Part shown: piece by piece, positions 1 to 11,299 of the stretch
How positions within the stretch are numbered: position 1 is the stretch's first letter
Layout of the letters: each line of letters starts with the position of its first letter
Source: Acanthaster planci
Taxonomy: Eukaryota > Echinodermata > Asteroidea > Valvatida > Acanthasteridae
Length of the DNA stretch: 64,000 nucleotides
Reading direction: 5' to 3'
Assembly (NCBI RefSeq): GCF_001949145.1
Contig: NW_019091362.1
Location: 6,083,904-6,147,903 of the forward strand
Translations under genes and position numbers: made by a program
Notes under the pieces: model-generated
What the model saw: only the letters and a program-made list of their open reading frames with translations
Databases searched by the model: none
Told to the model about the DNA's origin: nothing

Positions 1-2540
1 CTAGAAAGCTATTCTGGACAAACCACAAAAAAATCATGCAATTTCCATGAGGAAATTGAGAAAAAATTTTATACGCACAAAAAGTAAATTTAACAAAACT
101 CCAATATTTCACAATATGTTTTTTTGTCAGCTGAACTCCCACACAAGTGCCTGTGTGGTACAAAATCTAACAATGCCAAGAAAGTTTTGGTCAAGAACTC
201 GCAGAAATGCACTTTCAAACAGCAAGGGTGGAAGAAATGTTGGTAGTGGATGTTGGGTAACACATGCAGTGTAAATCTGGGGAATCATTGTTATTTGTGT
301 TGAAGAACTGGGCTGATGAAGAGATGACGGCCATCCTAGAACTGTGATCTAAAAGACACTGAAAAATGGCGCAATGGTTATTTGATCGAGAGACACACAT
401 GTAATCTAGCCATGTCGCTAGATTTGGCTTGGATCCCAAACCTGATTACGGCATGCTGCAATTCATGCATGGCACTTCAAAACAGGTCAATATACATGTA
501 GGCTTGTTTTCTGTCCTCCCTTTCCAACATTCAACCAATGAATGTTTGCCCAGGAACTATGACAGGGGACCCAGGTGGCCATACATCACAAATGAGCATG
601 TTACCTTGTCAAAATGCTCTCAAGATTTGAAATTTATTTATTTAGACACCTGGGTCCTTTACTTTTTCTTCATTTCATGGAGTTGGGATGGCACTGGTAA
701 AGATCTTAATGATCAAGGAAAACATTTAGGGCGCTCAATATATAATTAGAAAATTATAATTTAATCCCGGTATAATAAGAACAAAGTTGTGGCTTGGGAA
801 CCTCCCTGCTGGTATTTAGCCCTGGCATATTTCTGAGCAGTGCACCATTTACAATGTACATGTACATGTACTTGTACATATGGTATAGCATGTGGACTTC
901 ACTAATTTGAGTAGATGGTCCATATTGTACACTGTATGTGCCCTGTGCAAATTTTGATACAGGATATATAATTTTCTAACTTCCAGCAGTTCACACACAG
1001 TGAAATACAATTGAAGGAGGTTTATTTGACTGTGACAACATATTACAGCGTAATTTCTTCTGCCCAACCTACAAACCAGAGAATAAAATACAATACAATG
1101 TTGTACATGTACATATACTTTTTACTATCATAAGGGTACATTGCAAAGCACAAGAACAAGTACATGTACATTAAAGTTGAACCCATTACATAATACATGT
1201 ACATATTCTTCATTCTCAATAGGCCCTTTTAATACCAAGTGCCTTGTTGTTCACTCCTCACACTGCCTGTGACTTCCATGGACAGTTATCCCTCTTATTT
1301 TGCCACTACTGATAATTTACAATACACACATAATTCTGGCAAGAAAAGCAGTTCACTACATGTACATGTGTAGCCCTCAGGGAACATTGAAAGGCCTTGC
1401 TTCATGGACACTTGTGTGAGTGCTAATTTGAATTTTCATAGAACCATTTCCAAGCACACAGGTGCACTATGTAACCATATTTAGTTGCAAATATTTCTCC
1501 CGTCCAGAAAAATGTATTTTTACAACCGAGCCTTGGTCCCTTCTAAAGCATACACACACAGAGCTTTAACTTATGCAAAACAGTACTGAAAATACATGTG
1601 ATGTCTTTCATAGAAATTCATCACTGGCTACGACTGTGTGGAGTAAGCTAAATGGAGTTCTTCCATCTTTTTTCCTTTTTTTAAATAAAGTACCTGTATG
1701 GAAATGTAACCACTGAACATACAAGTTCATGCATATAAAACCTGCATGCATAGCATTTGGTACCAGGATTACATGCTGTTAGGTTTGCAGTATGAGAGAG
1801 TAATAAGACATGCATGAGCCAGTTGGGTATTCCAACAGCGCATGCGCAGTGTGACGCTATTCGGGAACATGTTCGCGAGCGTGATAGCCTATCTGTGCAG
1901 CCATAAGCTGACTCATCACGTGCCGCTCTGTTCCGAAAAGACCTCGGCTGTTTGAAACATTGAACTGGCCCATTATACAATGTATACCTGTTCCCTTCAC
2001 TGCAATGTTTCCCAAGTGTTGAAGATTTTTGGATGAAGAATCTCTTCACACTGACAGATATTCTTGTGTTATCATTTGTTTCATTTCTTTTGTACTACAC
2101 GTACTGGTACATTTTAATGCTTCCATACAACACTGTACCATACGTGCATCAATAAAGTTGTTTTCACTCATACGCTGTCCTGCAAGTCTTCCAAACAACA
2201 CTGTCGTACAGGCTTGGCCCTTCCTGTCCAACCTATCTCTCGTCAGCCAAATTTAGCATTGACAGCAAGTATGTTAGAATGAATCCTTCTGGAAAAACCC
2301 TGTCTCTCAGGACACCAATGCCCCTCATTAGCAACAATTGCTCAGAAACAGTAAACTGCAATGAGAAGCAAAAGTGTGACAAGTCCATTAATCTGCATTT
2401 GACCATACATGGATGGTGACCATCCTGGGTGAGAATGAAGGAAGTGCAGTCATATTGTCAGCATAGAGTGAAGACCGGTTCCTTTTGACATTCAGGGTAC
2501 TGCCCTGTCTAAGCACTATACATGTCCGTGCCTGCATATG
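1..2540. other. No gene supported; possible CpG-rich regulatory patch inside
   Basis: AT-rich DNA with several ACATGTAC-type runs (840-880, 1100-1200, 1360). Apart from the patch at 1830-1960, annotated separately, I see nothing with coding or structural support. Confidence 0.5.
1830..1960. promoter_or_regulatory. CpG-richer patch with NRF1-type and E-box motifs
   Basis: In an otherwise CpG-poor stretch this segment holds GCGCATGCGC (1838-1847), a perfect NRF1-type palindrome, and a CACGTG E-box (1917-1922), plus several more CpGs. Such combinations mark TATA-less promoters, but no associated first exon was identified on either strand. Confidence 0.3.
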
Positions 2541-2784
2541 GGTAATTCCAGGAAGTAGGGGTCCATAAATGTGACATTTTTGTGTCCCTGTTACACCTGA
2601 CCTTTGTCATTTGACATGGAAATATCACTGTATATTGATTTCAAACTATTACTATTTGTTTGGCGGGTAATTTGCATTAATTCATCACTCTTGGGAATTA
2701 GAAAAAGTGTTCTAAACTTATAAAATCGTATGTCAGATATGACAGGGACTCACAAAAAATGGACCCCTAATTCTGGAATTAACC
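2541..2784. mobile_element. MITE-like element, copy 1 (complete)
   Basis: A 244-bp element with about 25-bp imperfect terminal inverted repeats. The left end begins GGTAATTCCAGGAAGTAGGG and the right end, reversed, begins GGTTAATTCCAGAATTAGGG. It has no coding capacity. A second, inverted and truncated copy occurs at 23087-23236, which supports mobility. Target-site duplication is not clear. Confidence 0.7.
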
Positions 2785-2843
2785 ATACGTAAATTACCAA
2801 CAAATCAATATCACAATCTTACCTGCACATATGGTACATGTAC

Positions 2844-2940
2844 CTGCACCTTCTGAGAGTACACTCCAGCATAGCAAGATCCCATCTTTCTCATCAGAGT
2901 CTTTCAAGCCAGAAATCAAAGTCGCAAGACATTCGTCACA
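2844..2940 (-). CDS. Possible exon, weak acceptor
   Basis: The frame CDECLATLISGLKDSDEKDG then ILLCWSVLSEGA is bounded on the right by an in-frame stop close to an AG lacking a pyrimidine tract. On the left are two good donors (GCAG before GTACAT, or 21 bp on, GCAG before GTAAGA), both phase 1. The composition is protein-like, but the poor acceptor makes it doubtful. Confidence 0.2.
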
Positions 2941-2944
2941 CTCA

Positions 2945-5900
2945 ATTCAATTTTTTTTAAATCCACCCAGTATGAAATATCACCCTGTTGTACTAATGAA
3001 CAGAAGAACACTAAAGGCTGCACTTCTTAGTGTCTGTGGGATGACTTTTTCCAAAATCAGGGGCTTCAACCAATCACCATCCAATTACGACACACTGAGC
3101 AGGCAGTTCCATATTTGAATTCTTTTTTTTTTCCGCCCAGCTGAAGTTACAATAATAGCATCACACAGGGAGTGCCACATACATGGTTTACAATTCAATG
3201 GCTGATGGAAGAGTGCCTTCCATCAGCTCAACCTGATGAAAACATTCCCTTGAAGCACTGTAGCACAGGGAATTCCCAGGGCTCAAAAGACCCAGTTCTT
3301 GTTAATTGATGACAAGCTCAAACAGCGGCACTAGAGGGAGATCATGTGGATGCCAGAAGTATTGCAGAGAGGGACTACACAAGGGATCATGCAACCTCAC
3401 AGCAAGAAATCACGGTGATGCCTAGGTGTATAGCCAGCTAGGTACATGTACTGTATACAGTAAGTGGATGACGTGGTCAGTCAGTCATGATAAAGCATTG
3501 ATGTTGCAGGCAAAATCCAGCTCATAAATTCAGCCAATTGTTTCCAAAGTATGCAAGTTGCAGCTCAAAATCAATTTAACCACCAATTTCAGTGCCAAGA
3601 CCTCTCTCTACATAAAAGTGACAAACCAAAATCACTCTCCACTTATTCAAAATTTATAAACAATTTTTTCTTAAATCAGCATTTAAGGCTGAAGGCCTTG
3701 GGGGCAGTCAGTGACAGGCTACCAGTTTCACTTCACCTTATGGTCAGGGTTACGATATTTCAACCCCTTGAGAATACAAAAAGGACCTGCATGTACGGCA
3801 ATTCTTTCCCAGCAGGAAGTCAAGCTGAAACACACGCACAAACGTGATCAACTGACGTGCCAGTACGTTTGTGTAAAATGTGAAAAATAAATGCATGCAG
3901 GAACTTAACAAACCATTTGCGCATACATACACCACAATGCATTGATTTCTACAGTCAGAGGGGTCGTGACATTTACATGTATAAGGTAATCAGCAACCTC
4001 AAAGAAAATTTATAACCAAAATCATGCTATCATGGGATTTTCTTTACTGTTTATTATTGAACACGAGTCAGATTTTACAATTTTGGAAATTTGATTACCA
4101 TATGCTGTGTCTCTCAGAAAATAATGTAAACAATTCATAACAAGTTTACTATTTTAATGACTAAAAATCTTTCAGCCCAGACTTAAATTACTATTCAAAT
4201 GATACTGTATTCCATGGCCCTTACAACCCTCATTAATATAATGTATCTTGTTCGGAGAGGAAAACTCAGTTGTAAAATCCTTTTCCTTTGAACTGTCTGG
4301 GTTCAGATTTAAGTATGGTTTCCTATAAAATTGGCCTTGAGTGGTATGCCGTTTATGGTACAGAAATCAGTATCAAACCCCATCATGTCAAAGTACACAT
4401 TTTGAGCAGGGTGAAGAACAAAGTGTGTTACCCTAAGCTGTATGAAATGTGCTTACAGTCAAGCATCAATTAATGTTTCTAAGCAACACCCTTCCAAGAA
4501 GGCAGTTGCTTTGGCAACTGCTGGTTTTTCATTAAGTCCCATCGCTGCAACAGACAAGTGGCCTCCACCACAAATCTGTAATTTCCCAATATCAATGCGT
4601 GCGGTCCATAGGGTCTCGCATTACGCAGACCACTTAAAAGAAGGCGCAGGTCTCGCCTTCAAACTGACACTGTTGACAAGGAAGGCTCCAACCGTAATCC
4701 ATTCAAATGCAAATTTAGGGGGGGAAAGCCATTTGCATTCAGAGCTCAGAAGGGCTCCAGGTTTTCTCAGGGAAATCAATTTTTTTCAATACGGTAAAAA
4801 ACTATAAGTCAGGAATTATGATTGGTTGGGGAGTTCCACTGACTGCTTTCTCACCACTTATTTCAAGATATCACATCATTTAGTAATGCATGGCTTCCCT
4901 GTTTAGAGATTTCACATTTTCAATTCAAGAGGTTTACCCTCCAGACTTCCACAGATAACAAAATGAAATTCAAGGGAATCTAATTAAAGCAGAATAAAGG
5001 TGCTCACTCAAACAAGCCTCTCAAATAATTTTTGATGTACATGTACACATTTTAAAAGAAGCTCCATATCAAGACAGACTTGTCAGCAATTTCTTTGAGT
5101 CATGGAATTGAAGATGTTTGTGTACGTTACACTCCGGGGAGCAATTTTCTTTTGAGTGTAAAGAGAACTTAACTCTTTCCTCACAGCAATCTGATACCAG
5201 TACATGTTCATGGGATATCAGCTGACTCAGGTTAATACTAGTATTTGGTACAGATGAAAAGATGATGTTGGTATGTGTAAAAAATGTTCACATTTTAGCA
5301 ATGACTGTCTTATTGATTCCATCAGGCAAAGCAAACATTAATCAGATAATCATTTGAAATGTCTTGGTTACCTCATTCCTAACTGTGCTTCAACACACTC
5401 CACTGAAAAAGAAATTCACACAGATTAAAACACCCTGCATATCCTTACACATGAGAGCCACATGCATTAGCAAACTCTGACATTTACACAGGTGCAGCTA
5501 CATGTACTGTGGCCACGTTTCTAGTGCTCCTGATCGTGTTAAGAAATCCAGCTCTCCAATGGTGGTAAGTGGCATGAACAAAGAGTAGAACCGCTGCATA
5601 AGCACCCGACCACGAAGCAATGTAGGAGGATGAGGCTGCCCCACTCAATTTTGAATGATCTTGACAGGTTATATGGTGCTTTTTTGTGTAAATCAATCCT
5701 CGCCACATAATTCACATATACATTTATATCAAACACAGGTATTTTAGGTATCAGCTTATCAGCGTTTTAGACACATACCGGTTTATGCAAACAAGTACAA
5801 CATGTAGACAGAGTTGGAAGACTGACAAAATGGCTTCTTAGTTCCAAGACGGGATGAGTTTGGGCCGATCAATAATACCTGTTGGTCCATGCAGATCAAC

Positions 5901-7635
5901 CTGAGGCAGGCTCGAGTGATGCCGACACTGGTTAGTGGTTACACTTTATTCATCATCATCGCCTCTCTAACACATGACTGGATTTTTGTCCAGGATTGTA
6001 CAACCCTTTCCTTTAAGCCATTTTAGTCTAAAATAGTTTGCACATTCTCGTCTAAAGAATGGATATTGTAAGTGTATATGAACACATGGGGTGAGGATTT
6101 TAAGTTGGGGTTAAGCATCATAACAAAGAACAGTAAAATACATGCATTTGGAGTCATCTCTTTAGCATGGTACAAAAAGGTTTTCATTTGTAATGGCAAG
6201 TAATAAATATAAAGTATAATGTGTGTGGAACCTTGTGGCCTTATGGTTAGGGTTTGTAATTCTCGATGATACCTGTAGAGTTGAGAGATCAAATCTAGTG
6301 GCTTGTCACATGTTGCGAACCTAGGCAGGACACTTTAATAATACCTCTATGTGCCTCTCTCCATCCAGGTGCATACCATGAAAGCAAAGATAGTCACCCC
6401 CGTTTGTCAAGCCATTGGCACCTGAAAATGCCCGTACAACACAATGACATTACTGGTACATACAGTATTTGGTAATGAAATACTAAATATAGTATGTAAT
6501 AACATTTGAAAATATGCCATTTGACCATCATGAATATTCTTGCAAAACAGAGTTGACAGGCTTCAATTTTTTGTGTCTCTTACTTGAAAGTTTTTGTATT
6601 AACTCATGAATGCATCACCCGATGCAATATACATACAAATAAATGTAACAGACAAAAGGGAAGACACAATAAAGGAAAAATCAGCAAAACACCTACCGGT
6701 ACACCTTCAACATACGTATGTGAAGTACTTAGTCAAGGTCTATGAATCCTCTGCACCCTGGTATCAAGTACTTACATGTACCAATGAGTCAAGGTCGATA
6801 TACTACCACTTGTCATTTCCTGTTTTTCACTTTTTAAAACATTTGATCTTCATTTAGTTTACCAGGATAGCTCTTCCTTTTACGAAGTTCATGTGACTTT
6901 ACAACAGTGGCTGGCATTGTTTTTTGCAAGTCCACTCTTTCCTCCAGTAATTATACCAAACTGCAAGGTGTAAACTGAAGCACAGATACAAAGAGTTTTA
7001 ATGTAGCCAACTGCACTTACATAAGTGAGTATCAATTTAGGAGAAATGAACAACATATGGAATGAAAAATAATACGGACTGACATTTCCTCTGAATGTGC
7101 ATACATACCATGCACGTGCAGCTTGCAAGTCGACATACATGTGTAAGGCTGGGTGACTCCTCATTTGTGATGATTACCAACATAAAGTGTTGATAATAAC
7201 ACCTCACAACAGATGGCAGCACTTGAGGTTTGGCTTCATGGTACAATATATGTACCTCATCTAGGCAAAGTGTTCCTTTTAAGTTCAAACCAAGCTGATT
7301 TCTCAAACAAAATTCAGATAGTGCTCTTGCCAGAACAAGCCCTTGATGCGATAGAAGAATCTACATGTACACCTATGTATGATGCTCAACATTAGGTGGT
7401 TACATGGACCGTTAAGAAGACCTGAGTTATAGTGACAGATCTCAAGCATCAATATACACCAGGGACGGAAACTGACTGTATATACAAGTGCGTGTATCCC
7501 ACCGCACAGCAGGAAAGCAGTACATATCGGTTGTACATGTACATATATGTGTATAAATTTCTGCTGCTGATTCATGTAAATGTAAGTATGTACATGGTAG
7601 GTCAGCCCCAGTTCTTTCACACAGTCAAGCATTCT
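2945..7635. other. Non-coding, intronic or intergenic
   Basis: No supported gene. It contains a SINE-like copy near 6225-6395, scattered ACATGTAC runs and a rightward exon-like segment at 5492-5564 with good splice sites on the opposite strand to the proposed gene. A GC-richer block at 4500-4760 has open frames without splice support. Confidence 0.5.
6225..6395 (+). repeat. SINE-like dispersed repeat (diverged)
   Basis: It shares with the copy at 19900-20080 the phrase GCCTCTCTCCA..CCAGGTG followed by a short AT-rich tail, preceded by a degenerate tRNA B-box (GAGATCAAATCT). The two copies are in the same orientation. Confidence 0.45.
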
Positions 7636-7638
7636 CAC

Positions 7639-7752
7639 TGATGAGACCCCTGGGATGCTGAAAGCAACAGCACAGTTCAAGAATGCTACATATCCATCTC
7701 GGCCCCATCTCCAGGCATCCCAACAAGTGCCTCTAAGAAATTGGCCAATCTC
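7639..7752 (-). CDS. Possible exon
   Basis: A 114-bp phase 0 to phase 0 segment between the acceptor gcaaaggcctcag and a donor (TCA before GTGAGA). It encodes EIGQFLRGTCWDAWRWGRDG then YVAFLNCAVAFSIPGVSS. It sits in a longer open frame and follows the 8195 segment in phase. No family recognised. Confidence 0.3.
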
Positions 7753-8194
7753 CTGAGGCCTTTGCGGGGCAGTAAGAGGCCTCATTCCTAAAGCACATAT
7801 TGCTTATTACCGGTACCAGATTCTTTCTACTCATTTTGAACATCACTCCTCATACTGACTTTGGTGAAGTGTCTACGGTACTTGACAGTGCATTTTTTTT
7901 TTTACATTTAAAATGAAAGTATGCAATTACAAGGAAACTTGACGGAAAATTATGAAACTGACCAGCCCACTTCTTCGAGTTGCTAAGGTCCCAGAGATAT
8001 TACAATATATGATCCAAAGCCAGAAAAGGCAACAGACTTACAGCTTTATTTTGCGCTTGGTGGCACTTAATGCCCCCGTGACTGCAGTAAAAGTGCTCAA
8101 AAGAATATAGTCCACTTAGAATTTTGGTAAATGAAGTAAAGAATCCCTTTTTTTTTCTCATTTTCAATGATGTTTGCAAAATCAAACCTCTCAC

Positions 8195-8266
8195 TAGTGA
8201 GCAACTCCTGAGGCATGCCTGAAACTGGGCCTGGCCAATGACTGTCAGACTAGTCACCTTGGAGTA
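8195..8266 (-). CDS. Possible exon
   Basis: A 72-bp phase 0 to phase 0 segment with a strong acceptor (ggttttttgtcatcag) and donor (CTA before GTGAGAG). It has a single open frame, YSKVTSLTVIGQ then AQFQACLRSCSL. Phase-compatible with the segment at 7639-7752. Confidence 0.3.
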
Positions 8267-10051
8267 CTGATGACAAAAAACCAAAGTCATTGTGAAGAAA
8301 AAAGTGAAAAGTCTCACCAATCTAAAGGAAATCCTGACTCCAGAAATAGTGGATTGAATGCACCCAACTATTTCTGACAATCATCATCATTAACAAATGG
8401 ACGTGGCTCTGGAGACACTGGTACATGTAATGTGTATGTACACACAGCAGTACCATGGGTAAGTTTGAGCAACAATCACTTGTTCACCACTGGATAACTT
8501 CCCCTGGTACCTAGGATATACATGTATGTTGTGTACAGGTTATCAGGGAAAATCAACCAATGGTTAACAAATAGCCATTGCTCAAACCTGCCAAGGATTG
8601 TACTTTACGTACACTGTAGCTACACGTACAGTGTACAAGTATTGTAAGCCTAGAACATGTACCAGTTAAGATGATGCACAATGTACAAGCTTCATTCTCC
8701 ATGTTTTATATTTGCAATGACCTACAGTTTTTTTAAATGTTCTGAAATGGATGGCCTGTATTAAAATGCATTCATGAACAAAAATCTTCACACTGTTCAA
8801 TTTGATAGTAGGCTCGTGTGCATGACCACAGAGAGCAGTTGAAGAGGCCAACTTGATCAAGGGGCAAATTTGAAGAAGAGCAAGGAAATTCTCTGTTAAT
8901 GTTATTGGGAGGAATTTTACTCTGCAGTACACAACTTCACACTGGACTGACCCTACATGTACATGTACCTCCAATGTACACGGACTTGTATTATTGCACA
9001 ACAGGGAACAGAACCACGAAGGGAACAAAATATTTGTTCATGTCCTTGGTGGTCATCAATCTATTGTTCAGTTCTATCCTCTGTGCAAAGGCAGATCTGG
9101 GGGAAAGGTGCCATGCCCCTCCCAACAAGAGCCACCAAAGGAGGGGCAAGGAAAGTGATTTCTCGATTTATTTCCTTTTTCATCATTGCGAAAACATGTA
9201 AAAAGCACCAAATTTAGCCTCAAGCCAAAGAAAGGCTACAAAAGGTTAAACAGAAAATTTTTGAAACATTTTTGCCCTCCCCCCACGGAACTTTTTTGAG
9301 GGGCAATGAAAAATCTGGTTGCACACACCTACATGTAAAAGAAATCGCACCCACACAAATCACCACAACTCTCTGAACTTGCAAGTTCTGAGCACTGAAT
9401 ACATGTCGTCAATGCTGCCTACCAATCAGCTTGCAGGCTTGTCTGATAAATCCATTCACCTGTTTCTACATCGCACACATTGATAACTTGATTAATTACC
9501 TCCTTAGGATACCTTCAACACCATTACCGCACCACTTGAAGGAGATCATCCCCATATCAGATTTCAATAATTCACTACATCATGCCCTTTTCTGTCACTT
9601 CATAACTCAAAAATTTATGCACGTATGCACTCTACTCATGCACTACCGATGACCATGTTACTTGCTTTAAGAAATATGGCTTACAACATTGGGTGACTTA
9701 ATGTGCATTACTGTTAAATTACCGTAATCAATCTGAAACTGTATGAGAGAGCTGGGAACATACTGCATTAGCTTAGCCTACAGCCAGCCACAGCTGGTTG
9801 ATGCTGCGGCATACGTTGAAATCACAACTACCGTAACGTTTTTGTTTAACTGACCATTGTGAGACGAGATGACATTCAATTACTGGTAATGCACTTTGAT
9901 TGATTAGAAATCGGTTATTCATCTCATTGTATTTAATGAGGACGCACATTAAGCATGATTGATAAAAACAGTGAAGGAAGATTACCACTGAGAAAACCAC
10001 TACCTACCGGTTCATGTTTTGTTTCCTTAATACATTTCTAATGGTACCTAC

Positions 10052-10098
10052 CTCATGTTGACATCCTTCCTCTGCTATGGTGCTGTCCTTACTGAACG
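10052..10098 (-). CDS. Possible small exon
   Basis: A 47-bp segment with an excellent acceptor (ttgtctgtcgtttcag) and donor (GAG before GTAGGT). Its only open frame reads FSKDSTIAEEGCQHE and needs phase 1 entry. The intron separating it from the 10174 segment would be only about 75 bp. Confidence 0.25.
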
Positions 10099-10173
10099 CT
10101 GAAACGACAGACAAAACCAGGTGAAAAAAAATTATTCAGCATTCAACTGCTGAGCCAAGGACAGATAAATTAC

Positions 10174-10340
10174 CGCCACATCCCCAGCAAAGGGTGATCA
10201 GGCAGAAATTTATGCTCGGGGATGACACGAACGTCACGGACCACTGCCATTCCATGAAGCAATGCGCCCAGAGTAGCGGCAAGAAGCAGATGACAACTTC
10301 CCATCTCCACTTCCCCTTCAAGCAGATGGTGAATCCATGA
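10174..10340 (-). CDS. Possible exon, frame ambiguous
   Basis: A 167-bp segment between an acceptor (acttgttaagcag) and a donor (GGCG before GTAATT). Two frames are fully open. One encodes SWIHHLLEGEVEMGSC, then a hydrophobic LLLAATLGALLHGMAVV. The other is tryptophan- and cysteine-rich but is the one that joins in phase to the small segment at 10052-10098. The conflict keeps confidence low. Confidence 0.25.
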
Positions 10341-11097
10341 CTGCTTAACAAGTTTGGCATGTGAGAAATTGGATTAATCTGGTAGCTGCGCATGTATGGT
10401 TAACAAGTTTCTTGTTTCATGAATGAAAAACTGCCAGGGGGGTCACAATGGGGAAACAGTCTTCAACTTTGACTGTTACACCACAATACAAAATTTCCAT
10501 TTCACTGGTGCACAGTGAATTTGGAAGAAACATTGGTTACAGATGCTCAAGCTTTGAAATGCGGCATGCATTCTGGAGATTATCAGGGGCCCACAAGAAA
10601 TGCTAAGCATGTTACAAATATGTAACTTCAAATTTCGGCAATGCTCTTTCAGAAAATGACATGATTGTGTAATCCAAACAATCCAAGCATTTTTACAAGT
10701 CATTCAAGAGTGGATGGTCCACAAAAATGATCATTCTCCAATATTTCATTTACAAATGAAAATCATAATACAAGTAACTGCCTGTTATGGAACCCATGTT
10801 GGAACATTTTGTGTACTCATGGCAGACGTTACCAACTGTACAATGTATTTTTTTCGGGGGTGCAAAGTCAGCCCAAATTTAAGTGTAATTTTACCTGAAC
10901 GTTTTACTGACCTCTTCCTTTTCTGTATTGTTATGCTCTCAGCTCAAGAGGTCCTTAGACAGGGGCCCTTTGATAGGTAACTTCCATAAAAAGAGAAGAT
11001 CTCCAGAAGTCAAGCACATGAGCTTTTATCACAATACACTGGCTACAGTCCTCAAAAAGCAGCATTTACAGTGACAATATGCACTCGGCAGCTTAAC

Positions 11098-11290
11098 TGA
11101 GTGAGGTGTGCTGATTATAGTACGATACAAAAATTGCAACTTAAAATTTGGATAAACAGTTGCAATCTGTTCCATCTTCTCCTCAAACTGATGGTGAGAT
11201 GCAACGTCATGATAAACCCACTTAATCCTGTCTGATCCATATGCGGAGTAGGAAAGCTCCACTATACTCAATTGGCCAATGATTCGGGCT
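11098..11290 (-). CDS. Possible exon, left part of the leftward gene
   Basis: A good acceptor (gatgtcttgcccag) opens a frame starting ARIIGQLSIVELSYSAYGSD and continuing RIKWVYHDVASHHQFEEKME, a natural-looking composition. The 3' end is uncertain: donors at 11097 (GTTAAG) and 11069 (GTAAAT) are both possible. It enters in phase 2. The nearest firm exon (15314) exits in phase 1, so at least one exon between them is missing or this one is false. Confidence 0.3.
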
Positions 11291-11299
11291 CTGGGCAAG

